Below are positions 21,659 to 32,924 of a stretch of DNA of 64,000 nucleotides, one piece after another. A program made the translations under genes and the position numbers. The DNA lies in contig CM019064.1 in NCBI GenBank assembly GCA_009667805.1, forward strand, positions 79,338,675 to 79,402,674. Reading direction: 5' to 3'. The stretch's first letter is position 1; each line of letters opens with the position of its first letter. The DNA comes from Leptobrachium leishanense. Taxonomy: Eukaryota > Chordata > Amphibia > Anura > Megophryidae. The notes under the pieces are model-generated. The model saw only the letters and a program-made list of their open reading frames with translations. It ran no database searches and was not told the DNA's origin.

Positions 21659-22377
21659 TCCTCTTTTAAGATTAGGGTTATGGGGGCGTGGTCGGAGCAG
21701 GAAATAGTGCCAATGGAGCAGTTCTCCACCCATGGGAGTGAGTGACTCTGTACCATCATATAGTCAATTCTAGTGTGGGTTTTGTGTACTTTAGAATAAA
21801 ATGTGTAGTCTACCTCGTTAGGGTGGAATAAGCGCTAGACGTCGTGGAGGTGATAATCAGTAAGTCTTGGAATCTGTCAACTTGCCGTTTACGTTTACCA
21901 GTCAGAGGTCGAGAGCCAAAACTCGAGGTGTCTTTTAGCGGATCGAAGCTGAAATTCAAATCCCCACACATTACAAGGGTGCCCGTAAGGACGAGAGAGA
22001 TTTTTTCCAGCATAGTTGTAACAAACGTCACTTGGTCGTCGTTGGGGATGTACACATTGACAATAGTATAAACTCTATGATTCATTGAGCACACTAAAAT
22101 AAGGTATCTGCCAGCCGGGTCAGACAATTTCCGGTGTAAATCAAAACACAACATCATTTCTAATAAGAGTAGAGACTCCTTTAGATTTTGTAGGGCTCGT
22201 GGAGTGAAATTGGGTGGAGTAAGTCGGCCAAAGCAGAGGAGCGTGTGAAAGCCTTTTAAAATGGGTTTCCTGCAGGCATATGACATTCGCCCTTAAGGGA
22301 TCGAGTTCTTTGTAAAGTGTTCGCCTCTTACATGGGATGTTTAAACCTTGAACATTATATGACATTATTTTTACCAT
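21659..22377 (-). pseudogene. L1A ORF2 N-terminal endonuclease region (broken)
   Basis: The ATG at 22377 opens a frame with MVKIMSYNVQGLNIPCKRRT, then LRANVICLQETHFKRLSH. This is the apurinic/apyrimidinic-type endonuclease start of L1 ORF2, including the catalytic N of SYNVQGLN and the E of QETHF. The second frame (21810-22286) continues with YTIVNVYIPNDDQVTF and LVMCGDLNFSFDPLK, holding the GDLN catalytic box. The H of the SDHAP box (CSDHAPITL) is seen near 21690. Frames change around 22150 and 21810, so the enzyme is dead. The endonuclease would nick target DNA at T-rich sites. Confidence 0.85.
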
Positions 22378-22754
22378 GAGGATAGGAGCACGGGATGCTT
22401 AGCGAAGGGGGAAAAAAAATAAATTTCTTCAAATAGTTACCCAAGTGTTCGTCTGATAAAAACCGTTGGTATGAGGAAAAAAGAGGGAGTTGTGAACACT
22501 GGATTGAGCCTTGCTCTGCGGTATGCAGGTTGGTGATGCAACACTGAAGGGTATGAGGCGTATTGGGGCGAGTCCAATAGTCCCTGGAAAAAGAAAATGG
22601 GGGGGAGGAAGAGAAGAAATGAAAAAAAAAGTCATAGAAAAAACTATATACAAAACATATTCCAAAAATCTCCTGCGTGGCAGCAATCCTGTTGCAATGC
22701 CACATCTCTCAACAAGAGAGGGAGAGGGTGAGGGAACGTGGGAGAGTCAAACTC
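22378..22754 (-). other. L1A spacer between ORF1 and ORF2
   Basis: About 380 bp without supported coding, purine-rich on the plus strand. L1B has a comparable ~500-bp spacer. Confidence 0.55.
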
Positions 22755-23860
22755 TCAACTGGACGGAGCCGCCAAACCTCGGTATCGCTGTATATCGTCA
22801 AGGACGTCTCGGCAAGATGGCGGATTCTGTGGAGGGGGTCTCGATAAATTTTCGAAGATGGAGCAAAACAGGTAAAAACAGGGGGCTTTTGAGCCCGGTT
22901 TTCCCTTGTGGACCTTTTTCCATTCCTTCTGGATCCTCCGAGGGAGCGTTGAGGTCGATTGATTCGGTGGTGATGGGGTGATGTCTCTCTCCGACAGGAA
23001 CTGGAGGCCCTGCTCCAATGTTGTCACCACACGTTGAGAGCCATCGTGCGAGATCAATAGGTTTTGCGGGAAACCCCAACGATAGGGGATATCATGTTGG
23101 TGAAGTGCGGTGGTTACCCTCTGGAGCGAGCGTCGAAAATCAAGCGTGCGTTTCGCCAGGTCAGGAAATACTTGCAAGTGAGTATAATCAGGAGACCTTG
23201 CTTGTGGATTTCGTAGGGCCTGGAAGATAAGTTCTCTGGGCCTGAAGTAATGAAGGCGCAAGATTACATCACGCGCAGTGTCTATCGGCATCGCGGGCAG
23301 CCTCGGCAGACGGTGTATACGGTCCATCAGCAAAGAATCTGGGGTCAGCTCAGGCACCAAGTGTAAGAAAAAAAATCGGTAACATAAGAGGCTAGTTGCT
23401 GGGTTTTAACACTTTCTGGGACGCCCCGAATTTTCACGTTATGCCTGCGGGAACGATTCTCAAGATCAGCTATTTTGGTCAGACATCCTTCCAGGGTATC
23501 CTCCAGTTCCTGTACCTTGTCAGCCATATCGTGTTGTGCGTCAGCATATTCCCCCATTTTATCCTCTAAGTGAGAGGTGCGGTCTGCTAGGCCCTGGATG
23601 TCAGCTCTAATCTCTTTGGCCATTTCTTTAAATTGCGATTTTAAATCTGCAGACATAGAGGAGAGCATACCTTCCAGAGTAGTGGTGAGAGCCTTCATTT
23701 CAGTGCCTGTAGCTGGACCCTCCGTCTGCGGTATCGCGGGTGTTTCCGGGCTCGAGCGGCCGGCGCCATCTTGGATTCCAGCCCCCGATTTTTTTGTGAC
23801 AGAGCGCGGTGAAAAGAACTCGGATTTAGCCGCAGATTGTTTAGATTTGCCCTGAGACAT
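22755..23860 (-). pseudogene. L1A ORF1 (nucleic-acid-binding protein), frameshifted
   Basis: The ATG at 23860 starts MSQGKSKQSAAKSEFFSPRS. A long heptad-like coiled coil follows (KALTTTLEGMLSSMSADLKS... to LEGCLTKIADLENRSRR). The RRM begins with RRHNVKIRGVPESV. In another frame (22755-23360) come DRIHRLPRLP, RDVILRLHYF and PYRWGFPQNLLISHDGSQRV, which are the RRM end and C-terminal domain. The order coiled coil, RRM, CTD is that of L1 ORF1, which trimerises and binds the L1 RNA. A frameshift lies near 23350-23380. L1B ORF1 (42970-43917) has the same order and similar length (~315 residues). Confidence 0.85.
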
Positions 23861-23996
23861 CTCCCACCGCCGATCGAGTCGTTTCTGGATCAGTTAGGTG
23901 CTTGCAAAGACGTTTTTTTGTCGCGTTCTGTGAGGTCTGTGCACAGAGCTCCTCAGTCAAGCCGCCATCTTGAACGGCGGTCAGCCACGCCCCATT
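23861..23996 (-). other. L1A 5' untranslated region start
   Basis: The minus strand begins GGGGCGTGGCTGACCGCC at 23996, resembling the starts of the L1-like elements at 42823, 54584 and 32925. It should contain the internal promoter, but no specific site is claimed. Confidence 0.6.
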
Positions 23997-24013
23997 GGAT
24001 TTTTTTTTTTTGA

Positions 24014-24780
24014 GTTTTTTTTTTTGTGTATTATATTTTTTTTCTAAAAGATGCTTTTTTCCCTGACCAAACGTGGCGTTTTTTCCAGTCCGGCGGCAGT
24101 CTGCGCTGCTGTCCTTGGTGCTGTAACCTATTTCAGCAACGGGGGGGGGTCCGCTGCAATGTTCAGTGATTTCCCCCCCCCCCCTCTTCCTTTTCCTGTG
24201 CTGAAACCCAGTTTCAGGGCCAGGTCTTTTTTCCCTCCCCCCCCCCTTCGGCGGCCTGCCTCTTGCAGTGAATGACCCTGGTCGGCTGATGGTGTTGTCC
24301 GTGGACGGCCAAGCCTTATAAGGCCTTATATAAGTCCATAGTGTGATCATCAATATTTTAAAGTCTTGAGGATAAAAAGACCCTGAATCGAATGCGCTGT
24401 TGTTGCGCTTTGCGACAATGACAAGATAGAGGACGTGGCATACATAAAGGGGAAGTGCGTTATGGGCGAAAGGAGTCGGTGGGTTTTGAGCACAGGACCA
24501 TAGGGCGAGTTATTCCTTTTGAAGAGTGTGAGGGAGAAAGACAACATGGTAGATTATATGGGGAAGAGATTTTCAAGTAGAGGGGACGTGGGGATGTTAA
24601 ACATTTGGGCAGCAGCAAGAGAAACGAAGACATGGGTAGAAAAAAAAAAAACATTACCACTATATAGATCACCTAATCCTAATGTGTATGTTTTCAAGAA
24701 AATATTCCTTTAATGTATTAAATGGGGAAAAAAGCATTTCATTCATCGTACTTGCAAATAGTCTATTTATTGCAATTTCT
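24014..24780. other. Unassigned sequence with T-rich and C-rich runs
   Basis: Begins with two poly-T runs, then C-runs (24172-24184, 24235-24247). No supported gene. The T-rich start could be the tail of a minus-strand retroelement to its right, but I cannot identify one. Confidence 0.45.
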
Positions 24781-25103
24781 CTGTGGGGCTCAGTACATTG
24801 CTGCCCAAATGCTGTAGCCACTTTATTCTAATCAACCTGTAGCTTGCTATTCTCTCTCTAGCCACCAAATCCACACTCCCCAGCTCCCCTTCTGTTTCAC
24901 TTCCCCCTGTCCTTTAGATTGTAAGCTCATGGGATGTCTAGCTGAGCACTTGTGTAAAGTGCTGTATCAGTAGGACCATTATCCTATGGGCAGGGCCATC
25001 TGTTCCTTATGTGTTTTAGTATGTCTCATGTCTGTACTCCCCCATTGTACAGCGCTGCGGAATATGCTGGCGCTTAATAAATACAGAATAATAATAATAA
25101 TAG
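24781..25103 (+). repeat. L2-like LINE 3' tail or derived SINE with (AAT)n end
   Basis: Contains 'tagattgtaagctcatgg', 'gggcagggccatctg', 'tgtacagcgctgcggaatat' and 'ggcgcttaataaata', followed by (AAT)n. This is the conserved 3' end seen in vertebrate L2-type LINEs and SINEs that share it. The 5' limit is uncertain. Confidence 0.75.
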
Positions 25104-26136
25104 GGTACGTTATGTAGAACATAGGCTTGATATTATACAGTAAATATGTACTAAACAAGGCCCAAATATTTCTTTAGTATCTGGCACCACACCCTGCTTT
25201 TACCCATTTCATTTTCTTCTACCCTAAATGAAAATTTGTGTGCCCAAATAATTTTATTATTGCTACATCATTGTAGTTTTTCATTTCTGAAACTTTTGTC
25301 ATAATTTTTCCAATGTCGTTCCTTTATGTATTCGTATTGCTTATGGACCCAATAAAAATAGGTTGGAAGGTAAAAATGTGGCATCGTGAGCAGACAACAT
25401 AAAAAGTCAATTCATCCTAAATATATAGAATGCAAATACACAAACTATACATGATAAACATAACCCACAACAGGATGAAGCAAGATGCTGTTGTATTCCA
25501 AGGTGGCAGGCAAATATAGTAATCCCTGGAATACAACACGGACAGGAAGATGCAGCCATGGAAACGTTCGGCAAAAGGCTGCACCGGTTAATAAACTAAT
25601 GGAGATCTAGACTCTTTCTTAGTTTCATAGTTATGAAACCTTGAGGGAGCAAAGCTGAGACAAAACCATTGGATTATATAGGTTTTAAATTTCATAAATA
25701 ATATATTGAACATGTTATAGTAGTTGTTTTTTTTTCCTTATTTGTTACATTTGTTTTACCACTGGCTGACATTGTTCCATATTCTTATTGAGAGCCTCTT
25801 CAGACATTCCAGTAATCGTTAGAACGATTCTCTTTTGTTATAGAATTACATTTTCTATTTTTAGCATTACTAATTCTCAATTGGCATAGCATCTACTCTT
25901 CCACCTGGTCGCAGAGTACTTCACACCATCAAAGATACCTGACAGATGAATGTGCTGACCACACAAATCCATATTACTATGTTAACATATTTGGGAGACC
26001 CTGAGCCCTTTTCGAAGATTGACGCAAAAAAGGGAGACGATGAGTAAGGGGTCGGTGAGTAACAAAATCTGCGTCTGCAGATTTATCTTGCCTTCTGCCT
26101 TTTTATGTGCCTAATCGAAGGTAGGTGCTTCATTTC
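25104..26136. other. Noncoding DNA
   Basis: No gene is supported. A small inverted repeat (ttgtattccaaggtgg ... cctggaatacaa, 25488-25532) is the only structure noted. Confidence 0.5.
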
Positions 26137-26169
26137 ATATCAAGTCAGGAGGCTTCATATTTTGCATTC

Positions 26170-26274
26170 TCTTTTGTTTACTAAACAACAGCAGCAAAGG
26201 AAAGTTTACATAGCAACAGTAGTAACCAATAAACAACAAGTGAGTAGTAAGTCCTAGCCACGCCCTCTTTTCTT
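26170..26274. repeat. DIRS left inverted terminal repeat
   Basis: Includes 'aaggaaagtttacatagc' and 'tagccacgccctctttt', found in reverse complement near the right end (31376-31478). Confidence 0.9.
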
Positions 26275-27008
26275 TGCTGCTAGCGACCAGGTGAGACGTT
26301 TACAAAACAGCTCCTGGTTGTCAGATTTATTTTGCTATATTTTACTGATTTATTGACGGTTTCTTGATCTAAATTTACTTGTTTATAGTTTACATAAAAC
26401 TGTGTATATGACTTAATTGTTTTTTTCCCTAAGGTTGTTGTTCCCTGTTGTGTGGGTACTCTCCCGCCTGCAGGCGCGTTTGCACTGTTGCTTGTTATCT
26501 CACGGCGGTCTGGGGGCTTTTTCCCCCGGCCGTCGGGTAATTTGCAGTGTTTTTTCCTCATTGTGCGTTTTCAGGCATTTGTTTTTTCCTGCTTTCGGCT
26601 CTCATGCGGCACCTGTGTATACGTTCCGCGTGTGCGCGGCTTTTTTCTTTCCTCTCAGAGCAAGCGGCATGCGTTTGCGCCTGCGCAGGCCGGCGGCCAT
26701 TTTAAGTCCGTACGATACGATTGCCGCCATTCGGACATACACCTCCTCGTGTCCCACTGTGTAAGACGGCTCTCACAGCTCGTTGCCTCCGCTGCTCCCC
26801 AAACAGCTCTGCTCTGCCCTCCGGTGCACTACTGAACTCGGGTGAGCCCCGTAAGCTGTACTTCGTACAGGTATATCGCATATTTTCTGGCGGGAATTCT
26901 ATACCCGCGATAGCTTCGGGTGAGCCCCGAATTTTACCTCCATTTAATTATATATTTATACATATATATACACACCAACGGGTGAGCCCCATTATTTGTT
27001 TTTTCCCC

Positions 27009-28240
27009 ATGGATCCTCCGCAGCTCCCCACTAACCAGGAAGACCTTAAGGCCTGGCTCCTTGCGGCGATCTCCGAAACGCTTCCCATTGCACTAGCGGC
27101 GCTGCCCCCGCTTCCCCAGCCAGAGCCCCCGGTCCTTTCTAGGGCCCAGTCACCGGCCCATTCTGAAGGATCACAATCGGATCAATCCGAGACCGCTGAG
27201 CCTTCCCGCAAACGACCCTGGAAGGGCCAGTCAGAGTCGGCTGGCAAGGGTAAAGGCCCCGCTAAAAAATCCCTCCGCGTTTCTACCCTCAAGGGGGAAG
27301 AGATTTACGACCTGGATGATTACCAGGCTGACTATCCTGAGGAAGAAGGAGCCGAGTCCGCGGGTGACCCCCCGGCCACTCCAAGCTCAACGGGTGAGCC
27401 CCGTTCTGACACCATGGCGATCGTACCCCTCTCTGCCTCGCCAGCACCACCACGCTCCTTGGTGTCCTTGGATACCCCTTTGCAAATCCTCGACGCTCGG
27501 TGTACCATTTTTTGACCCGCGCACTACTACGCACCCCAGGTCTCCAGCTTGGATACCGCCGGACCACATAGCCGAGTTCTTGCGGTTTTGGCTGCGATGC
27601 CCCCTAGACAGGGCGTGCTTGCGGCCGGAATGTCCTCGCCCAACCTTGCCAGACAAGGTGTTCCTTACTCTGGAGTTTGACGAGGATTTCGTCACCTTCA
27701 TGGGTAAGGCTGGCAGGGATCCTCGTCGAGGTCTGGAACAGGGTCTCCGCATCGCCCATGATAAACTACTGGACGTCTCCGGTCCCCTTTCCCTGATTTT
27801 CGTCATGGCGGACGAAGCACTTACTAATAACACCCCGCGATGGTCCGCGAATGGGCACAGCGTGCCCTCTGTTAGGCAACACAAACGTGGGCATTTCCTC
27901 TGAACACCGTAAGGCGGCACTTTTTAGGTTTGATGCCAAGCTTACCAGTATGTGCACCAAAGAATTGGGTCCTGCAGCTAAGGGGTTGCTGTTCGGGGAC
28001 CCCTTTTTGAAAGAACTTAACCGTAAGGTTAATATTTACACAATCCTACAGAAGGTCCAAACTAATATGAAGAGGGTCTTCCACTCTCCAACGCGTTTTT
28101 CCTCCAGGGCTGGCGAACCAAGAGGTCAGGTCGCCAGCCGCTACAACAACGCTTCTTATAGGCCTCGCCTCCCGGCAAACCAAAGCACGGAAGTGCAATA
28201 TCGACCCAGTCCAATCCTGGCGCGGGGAGTTTCCGTCGGT
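27009..28240 (+). pseudogene. DIRS ORF1 (gag-like), frameshifted
   Basis: The ATG at 27009 (ccATGGATCC) opens a proline/serine-rich N-terminus (MDPPQLPTNQEDLKAWLLAA) with basic and acidic patches to about 27515. The reading then shifts to 27316-27903 (DHIAEFLRFWLRCPLDRACL, FDEDFVTFMGKAGRDPRRG) and again to 27851-28240 (FDAKLTSMCTKELGPAAKGL, FGDPFLKELNRKVN, ending in an R/S-rich tail). Arrangement and position before RT fit the putative nucleocapsid of DIRS elements. Two frameshifts make it nonfunctional. The long leader before it (26275-27008) contains repeats of a GGGTGAGCCCC motif. Confidence 0.7.
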
Positions 28241-28241
28241 C

Positions 28242-29500
28242 GTGGCTTCAGCAGACCTAGACGTCGCTATTTTGCTGATAAGTACCCCCGCTACCACACA
28301 TCCCTGTCGTGGGTCGCTTACGTTATTTCCTTCACAAGTGGCGCAAACTCACATCCGACTCGTGGGTACTACGAACCGTGGCAGGTTTTTAATAGACTTC
28401 TCCCAGGTCCCCGTCCAGTCTGGTTTCCCACCTCCGGCCCGTTACTCCTCACAAGAGGCGACGCTGATAGACAGGGAACTTCGCTCTCTGCAATTTAAAG
28501 GCGCCATCGTTCCCACACTGGATCCCCCGCGTTTCATCAGCACTGTATTCCTAGTACACAAAAAATCTGGGGACCTCCGTCCAGTTATAAATCTAAAAGC
28601 CCTCAACACCTTCGTGGCCTATCGACACTTCAAAATGGAGGGCATACACCTCCTCAAAGACCTCCTCAGAGACGGCGACTGGTTCACGAGACTGGACCTC
28701 ACAGACGCTTACCTTACGGTACCGGTCCACCCCACCCATCGACTATTTCTGCAGTTCCACTGGCACCACGACCTCTGGCAATTCACTTGCCTGCCGTTTG
28801 GCCTCAGCTCCGCACCATGGTGCTTTACGAAACTCCTCAAACCGGTCATGGCCTTCATACGGGCCCAGGGCATCAGAACAATCATATATCTGGACGATAT
28901 CCTGATACTGGCACAGGACCCCGTCCATTCCTCCTGTCACACGACTCTTCGGGCGATGCAACGTCTGAAGACCACATACCTCCGACTCAATCCCTCCTAC
29001 GACCAACTGGTTACCATCACCCCGGAGGTTCGAGTGGAACTCCTATGGTGGTTGCGCCATATGGAGGCCTGGAATGGACATGCCATCTTCGGCTCTCTGA
29101 CGGATTTCGTACTGGAATCGGACGCCAGACAATCAGGCTGGGGGCGACATGCGGGGCCGCATCCACAGGCGGGGCATGGGCTCCCGAGGAACGGCAGCTT
29201 CACATCAACTGCTTGGAACTCATCGCCGGCTCGTTCACAGCCTTACCCAGGATCTCAGGGATTGCTCTCTACTCTCCCCAGTCCAATACGTGAACCGACT
29301 GGGGGGCTCCCGCTCCAAGCTCCTGTCAGAACTCACGCTCTCCCTCTTCAACTACTGCCTGGAACGGAACATCTCCCTCATGGCAGAATACCTGCCCGGT
29401 TCCTCCAACTATGTGGCGGATTGGTTTTCAAGATATTGGAGGGACTCCAGCGACTGGAATTTGGACGTTGGAACGTTTCAACGCTTGTCGATTCTGAGGG
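28242..29500 (+). pseudogene. DIRS reverse transcriptase and RNase H, with deletion and frameshifts
   Basis: The RT part is clear: STVFLVHKKSGDLRPVINLK, WFTRLDLTDAYLTVPVHPTH, FGLSSAPWCFTKLLKPV and the catalytic box IIYLDDILILAQ. Directly after that box (DPVHSSC) the frame joins TLRAMQRLKTTYLR. In other DIRS proteins these two are separated by roughly 90 residues, so an internal deletion is inferred. RNase H follows in three frames: VLESDARQSGWG (first catalytic D), EERQLHINCLELIA (catalytic E) and YLPGSSNYVADWFSRYW (last D). Frameshifts occur near 29130 and 29280. Confidence 0.87.
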
Positions 29501-29880
29501 GACCTTTTCATCTCGATCTTTTTCGCCTCCCGCTTGAACCATCAGACGCAGGCCTACTTCAGCTGGCTTCCAGACCCACAGGAGTCACCGGTGGACGCTT
29601 TCCTACAACCATGGCCACCGTCAGGAGCCTACGCCTTTCCACCGTTCCCGATGATCACGCGAACGATCCAGGAAGTCCGCAGACGGAGGATTCAGATTCT
29701 TCTGATCACGCCCTTGTGGCACGCTCAACCCTGGTTCCCACTGACGCTGGAAATCTCCTGCCTCCACCCGCTTCTGCTTCCGTCCTTTCCATCCATTCTG
29801 CTGGACCCTCACGACAGACCACACCCGTTGGTTTTGGAGGGCAACCTTCCCCTGGTGGCGTGGACGATTTCCAGGGACCC

Positions 29881-30806
29881 TGCATGCTGCCTGGACTATC
29901 AGAGGCAGCTCGATCCTTATTATGGGAATCCTGGGCGCCTGGCACCCGAAAAAGCTACCGTTACACTTGGAGATCTTGGCGTTGTTGGTGTGTGCAACAA
30001 CAGGCTGCTCCCGCTACAGCCCCTCTACCTTTGATCCTCAACTTTTTGGCGGACCTTTCCACGACTGGAAAATCATACGTACCATTAATCTGTTCCGCTC
30101 AGCCATTTCAGCTGCTCACGTTCCCCAGGGTGGCGTTCCTGTGGGTCGGGACCCGTCCATGTGTCGTCTCCTCCGAGGCATACGACTCGCTCGCCCGCCG
30201 GCCCCTAAATATGTTCATTTCTGAGATGTTGCGCTGATGCTCGCATTCCTGCACAGCTGGCCGGATAATGCCTCCCTGTCCCTCCGTCAGCTCTCGCCTA
30301 AGTTAACAGTCCTTTTATGTTTGGTGTCCTTTCGCCGGGTCTCAGATGTTAGGGCCTTCGATGCGCACGCCGTGGCTTTCTCCCCTGAGGGTGTCGTGTT
30401 CACACTTACCAGGCATACTAAAACACTATCTCATGAGGTTTTCTACCCTTACTTTCCCTCCGATCCTCTATTGTGTGTTGCTCGTTGTGTTACTACTTAC
30501 CTCTCTCGTTTGCGCCCTTTGCCCTCCTCTCCGACTGGCCAGCTTCTGGTCTCTTATGTCTCTCCTTACAAGCCTGTCTCTTCCCCTACTCTCTCTAGAT
30601 GGGTTCGCTGGCTGCTCTCCCTAGCGGGCGTTGCTCCCCATTTTGGCACTCACTCCGTGCAGGGCGCGGCGGCTTCCTCTGTTGCAGACGCCGGGGATTC
30701 GCTGTCCGATATACTGGCGGCTGCTGATTGGTCCAGGGCGGTTACTTTCCGTACCTTCTATTTCCATCCTCGTTCCCATGCATCGGGGACTCTAGTGCAG
30801 CTTTAA
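29881..30806 (+). pseudogene. DIRS tyrosine recombinase (YR), catalytic Arg lost
   Basis: The N-terminal, core-binding part starts near LSEAARSLLWESWAPGTRKS. The catalytic part (30237-30806) is open: LVSFRRVSDVRAFD holds the first Arg, GTHSVQGAAASS is the HxxR box with Gln in place of Arg, AADWSRAVTFRTFYFHP holds the W and the nucleophilic Tyr. The enzyme would integrate the circular cDNA without target duplication. The Arg-to-Gln change (codon CAG, 30660-30662, one transition from CGG) and frameshifts near 30080 and 30220 inactivate it. The stop codon lies four bases before the internal complementary region. Confidence 0.88.
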
Positions 30807-30810
30807 AACT

Positions 30811-30886
30811 GCAAAATATGAAGCCTCCTGACTTGATATAAAATTGTGGATTATTCCAGCCTATGGTGTTAGGAGGCGAATATTTT
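30811..30886. repeat. DIRS internal complementary region
   Basis: 30811-30839 is the reverse complement of the left tip 26137-26165 (29 of 29 by eye). 30840-30886 is complementary to the right tip (aataatccacaatt and caccataggctgg, 31515-31553), apart from a ~26-bp insertion in the tip. This region templates completion of the circular intermediate in the DIRS model. Confidence 0.92.
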
Positions 30887-31375
30887 TCCCTCCCGCCCAT
30901 GCCCGGGTTGTTCACATTGTATCGGATTACTACTATATTCAATGAAAAATAAAAAAAAATTGCATATCTACACCTCATCGATTTTGTCCATTATTTGTAT
31001 GACTGTTTTCCTTCCCCTTAGTAGGGTTTGCGATTTTGCATGTCTAGTTAGCCTAGCCTAGGGCTACTTTCTCATAATTTTGATTACCTATTGATAATTC
31101 TTAGCTTTAGGCAAGTCAGTTAGGTAACTGTTGATTGGCAAGTCTCCATCACATGGTACTTTCACGTATCCTCTGTTTCCTCCTTAGCTTGAGTTACTTC
31201 TGCGGACCCGTTGGTCTTTCATTTCTTCGGACGCCTGTGGGTTTCTGGTTCTGCAACTGACCATCTTGTTGACTCCGGTCTCGTCTTGGCTTCCTCCTCT
31301 TCAGTTTCCGGGTTCTTCCTACTTCTGGGATCACTGGATTTCTACATCATGGCTCTCCTGATTGTTCCGCATACA

Positions 31376-31478
31376 AGAAAAGAGGGCGTGGCTAGGATTT
31401 ACTACTCGCTTGTTGTTTATTGGTTACTACTGTTGCTATGTAAACTTTCCTTTGCTGTTGTTGTTTAGTAAAGAAAGG
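31376..31478. repeat. DIRS right inverted terminal repeat
   Basis: Reverse complement of 26170-26274, beginning aaaagagggcgtggctagg. The sequence between the internal complementary region and this repeat (about 30890-31370) has no recognised gene. Confidence 0.9.
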
Positions 31479-31553
31479 AGAATGCAAAATATTCGCCTCC
31501 TGTCTTTATTAAAATTAAGATTATTCTAACACCATAGGCTGGAATAATCCACA

Positions 31554-32924
31554 ATTAGCACCTAGACGCGGAAAGAAGTGCAGCACAAGCTGACACAATG
31601 ACGCAGTGCGCCGCCGCAGGTATCAGCTCTTGTAGTCCATTTTTTTGCCTGGTAAACAAAGTTTAATGCAATCAGTAACCTCCTTTGCAAGGATTTGGCT
31701 GTGTCCTTGGCTCATGGGAGCTGCACCCTGTACGAATTATTTCAAAGCTCGGATACAACATCCCCTGCCGTTAAGGGCACATGGGGAAGGAAAGTCAACG
31801 ACGCTCCCATTGCAGATGACATGGGACTTAGACCTTCTACCTGGCTCATCAGTGCAGGAGTGCCACTCAATACCTGGCGACCAATATAAAATGTTTTGCC
31901 AGAAGTCTTCCAATTATATTGCACATCCAAACTACAATGATGGCATTGTAATCAAGATATTGGTATTTACCTATAGCTTTGATGGTGCCGTACTTACATT
32001 TGTCCTTACTGGAATTTAGCTCTGGCAGTAATTCACAAAGTAACTGAAGACTCTTGGATCTCACACCACCCTTTTCCTCCTGATTTGGATTTAGTTTTTA
32101 AGACTCCTCAAAATGTATTTCAGCTATGTTTTTAGCAGCACAAAGCCTTATTTTACATCAATGGACAAAATCCTCTGCTCCACCTTTTGAGAGAATGGAA
32201 ATTACATGTAGAGGAACCAACACGAGGAGTGTATGGTGTCCTGTGAGGACGACTGACAGCTGTGTTGAGAAATTGCTTCCATTATAACCATTACAATGTC
32301 TCTCAGTCACTTTGCCCAAACCTACAAGATGACATCTGGGCTCTAATTGATGAGTAGAGGGAATGAAAGCTGGGCTCTGGAGTGGAGGTGCTCCTCTGTC
32401 GTAGTCATATCCGCACCATTCAGGAGTAATTGAAATGACTTCATTCGTTTCCCTCCCCCTCCCAATTCACACACAGTCCTGGGTATATAACCCTCTTTTC
32501 CCCTCTTTATTCTCCTATTACATGTTTCAAATTTCTGAAATACATCTCCCCTCCATTGACTAAATTCTAAACTAAAGCTCCCTTTCATTTTAGGTTTATC
32601 ACTGCACATTTTGCAGAGGTGCTACTAGTCACTACTGGGTATTGAGTAAAATTTTAAGTCCAACCTCCTCCCCTGGTGGTTGATTGTGATCATTCCTCGC
32701 AGACACTAAGTTTACTCTGAGTGTATTAATTTGTGTGCAGGTTCAATTACACACATACAAATAATAACAATGCTGTGTCAACGACAGTGACTAGCCAAGT
32801 AAAGTTATACTCAACTGAAAACATAGGATGAACTGAATCCTATGAAAGAACACGGGGTAACCCAATCTCAATAGAATAAAAAGAATCATAGATTCAGGGA
32901 GGTAATGCAACAATAATGTAAAAC
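31554..32924. other. Noncoding or unassigned DNA
   Basis: No gene is supported. Minus-strand reading of 31742-31930 is open for 62 codons and has ordinary protein composition, but neighbours in other frames also look open and no motif is recognisable. A TATA-like 'gggtatataaccc' lies at about 32483. Confidence 0.45.

Larger units (their letters stand above)
7946..24008 (-). mobile_element. L1A: old full-length L1-like LINE, minus strand, split by nested insertions
   Basis: Read on the minus strand the element starts at 23996 with GGGGCGTGGC and runs through ORF1, the endonuclease, the reverse transcriptase and the C-terminal cysteine motif to a poly(A) tail seen as T-rich sequence at 7950-7970. 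The two outer flanks match as a target duplication: AATGGATTTTTTTT near 7946 and ATTGGATTTTTTTT near 23997. The L1 segments (about 7.96-9.40, 13.88-15.2, 19.86-20.30 and 21.66-24.0 kb) add up to ~5.5 kb, the same as the complete L1B copy at 42823-48327. This supports one element carrying later insertions rather than several fragments. It also has an inverted piece in the RT region. Confidence 0.75.
26137..31553 (+). mobile_element. DIRS-type tyrosine-recombinase retrotransposon
   Basis: The termini are inverted: 26170-26274 is the reverse complement of 31376-31478 (over 90% by eye). An internal complementary region (30811-30886) matches the reverse complement of the left tip (26137-26165) followed by that of the right tip (31489-31553). 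Between them lie gag-like, RT/RNase H and tyrosine recombinase genes on the plus strand. This is the DIRS-1 plan. As expected, no target duplication is seen. All genes have frameshifts. By sequence order it contains no large nested insertion. Confidence 0.92.

Noticed and set aside
31742..31930. Minus-strand 62-codon frame with ordinary protein composition
   Set aside because: No splice signals, no homologous feature recognised, and alternative frames are equally open.
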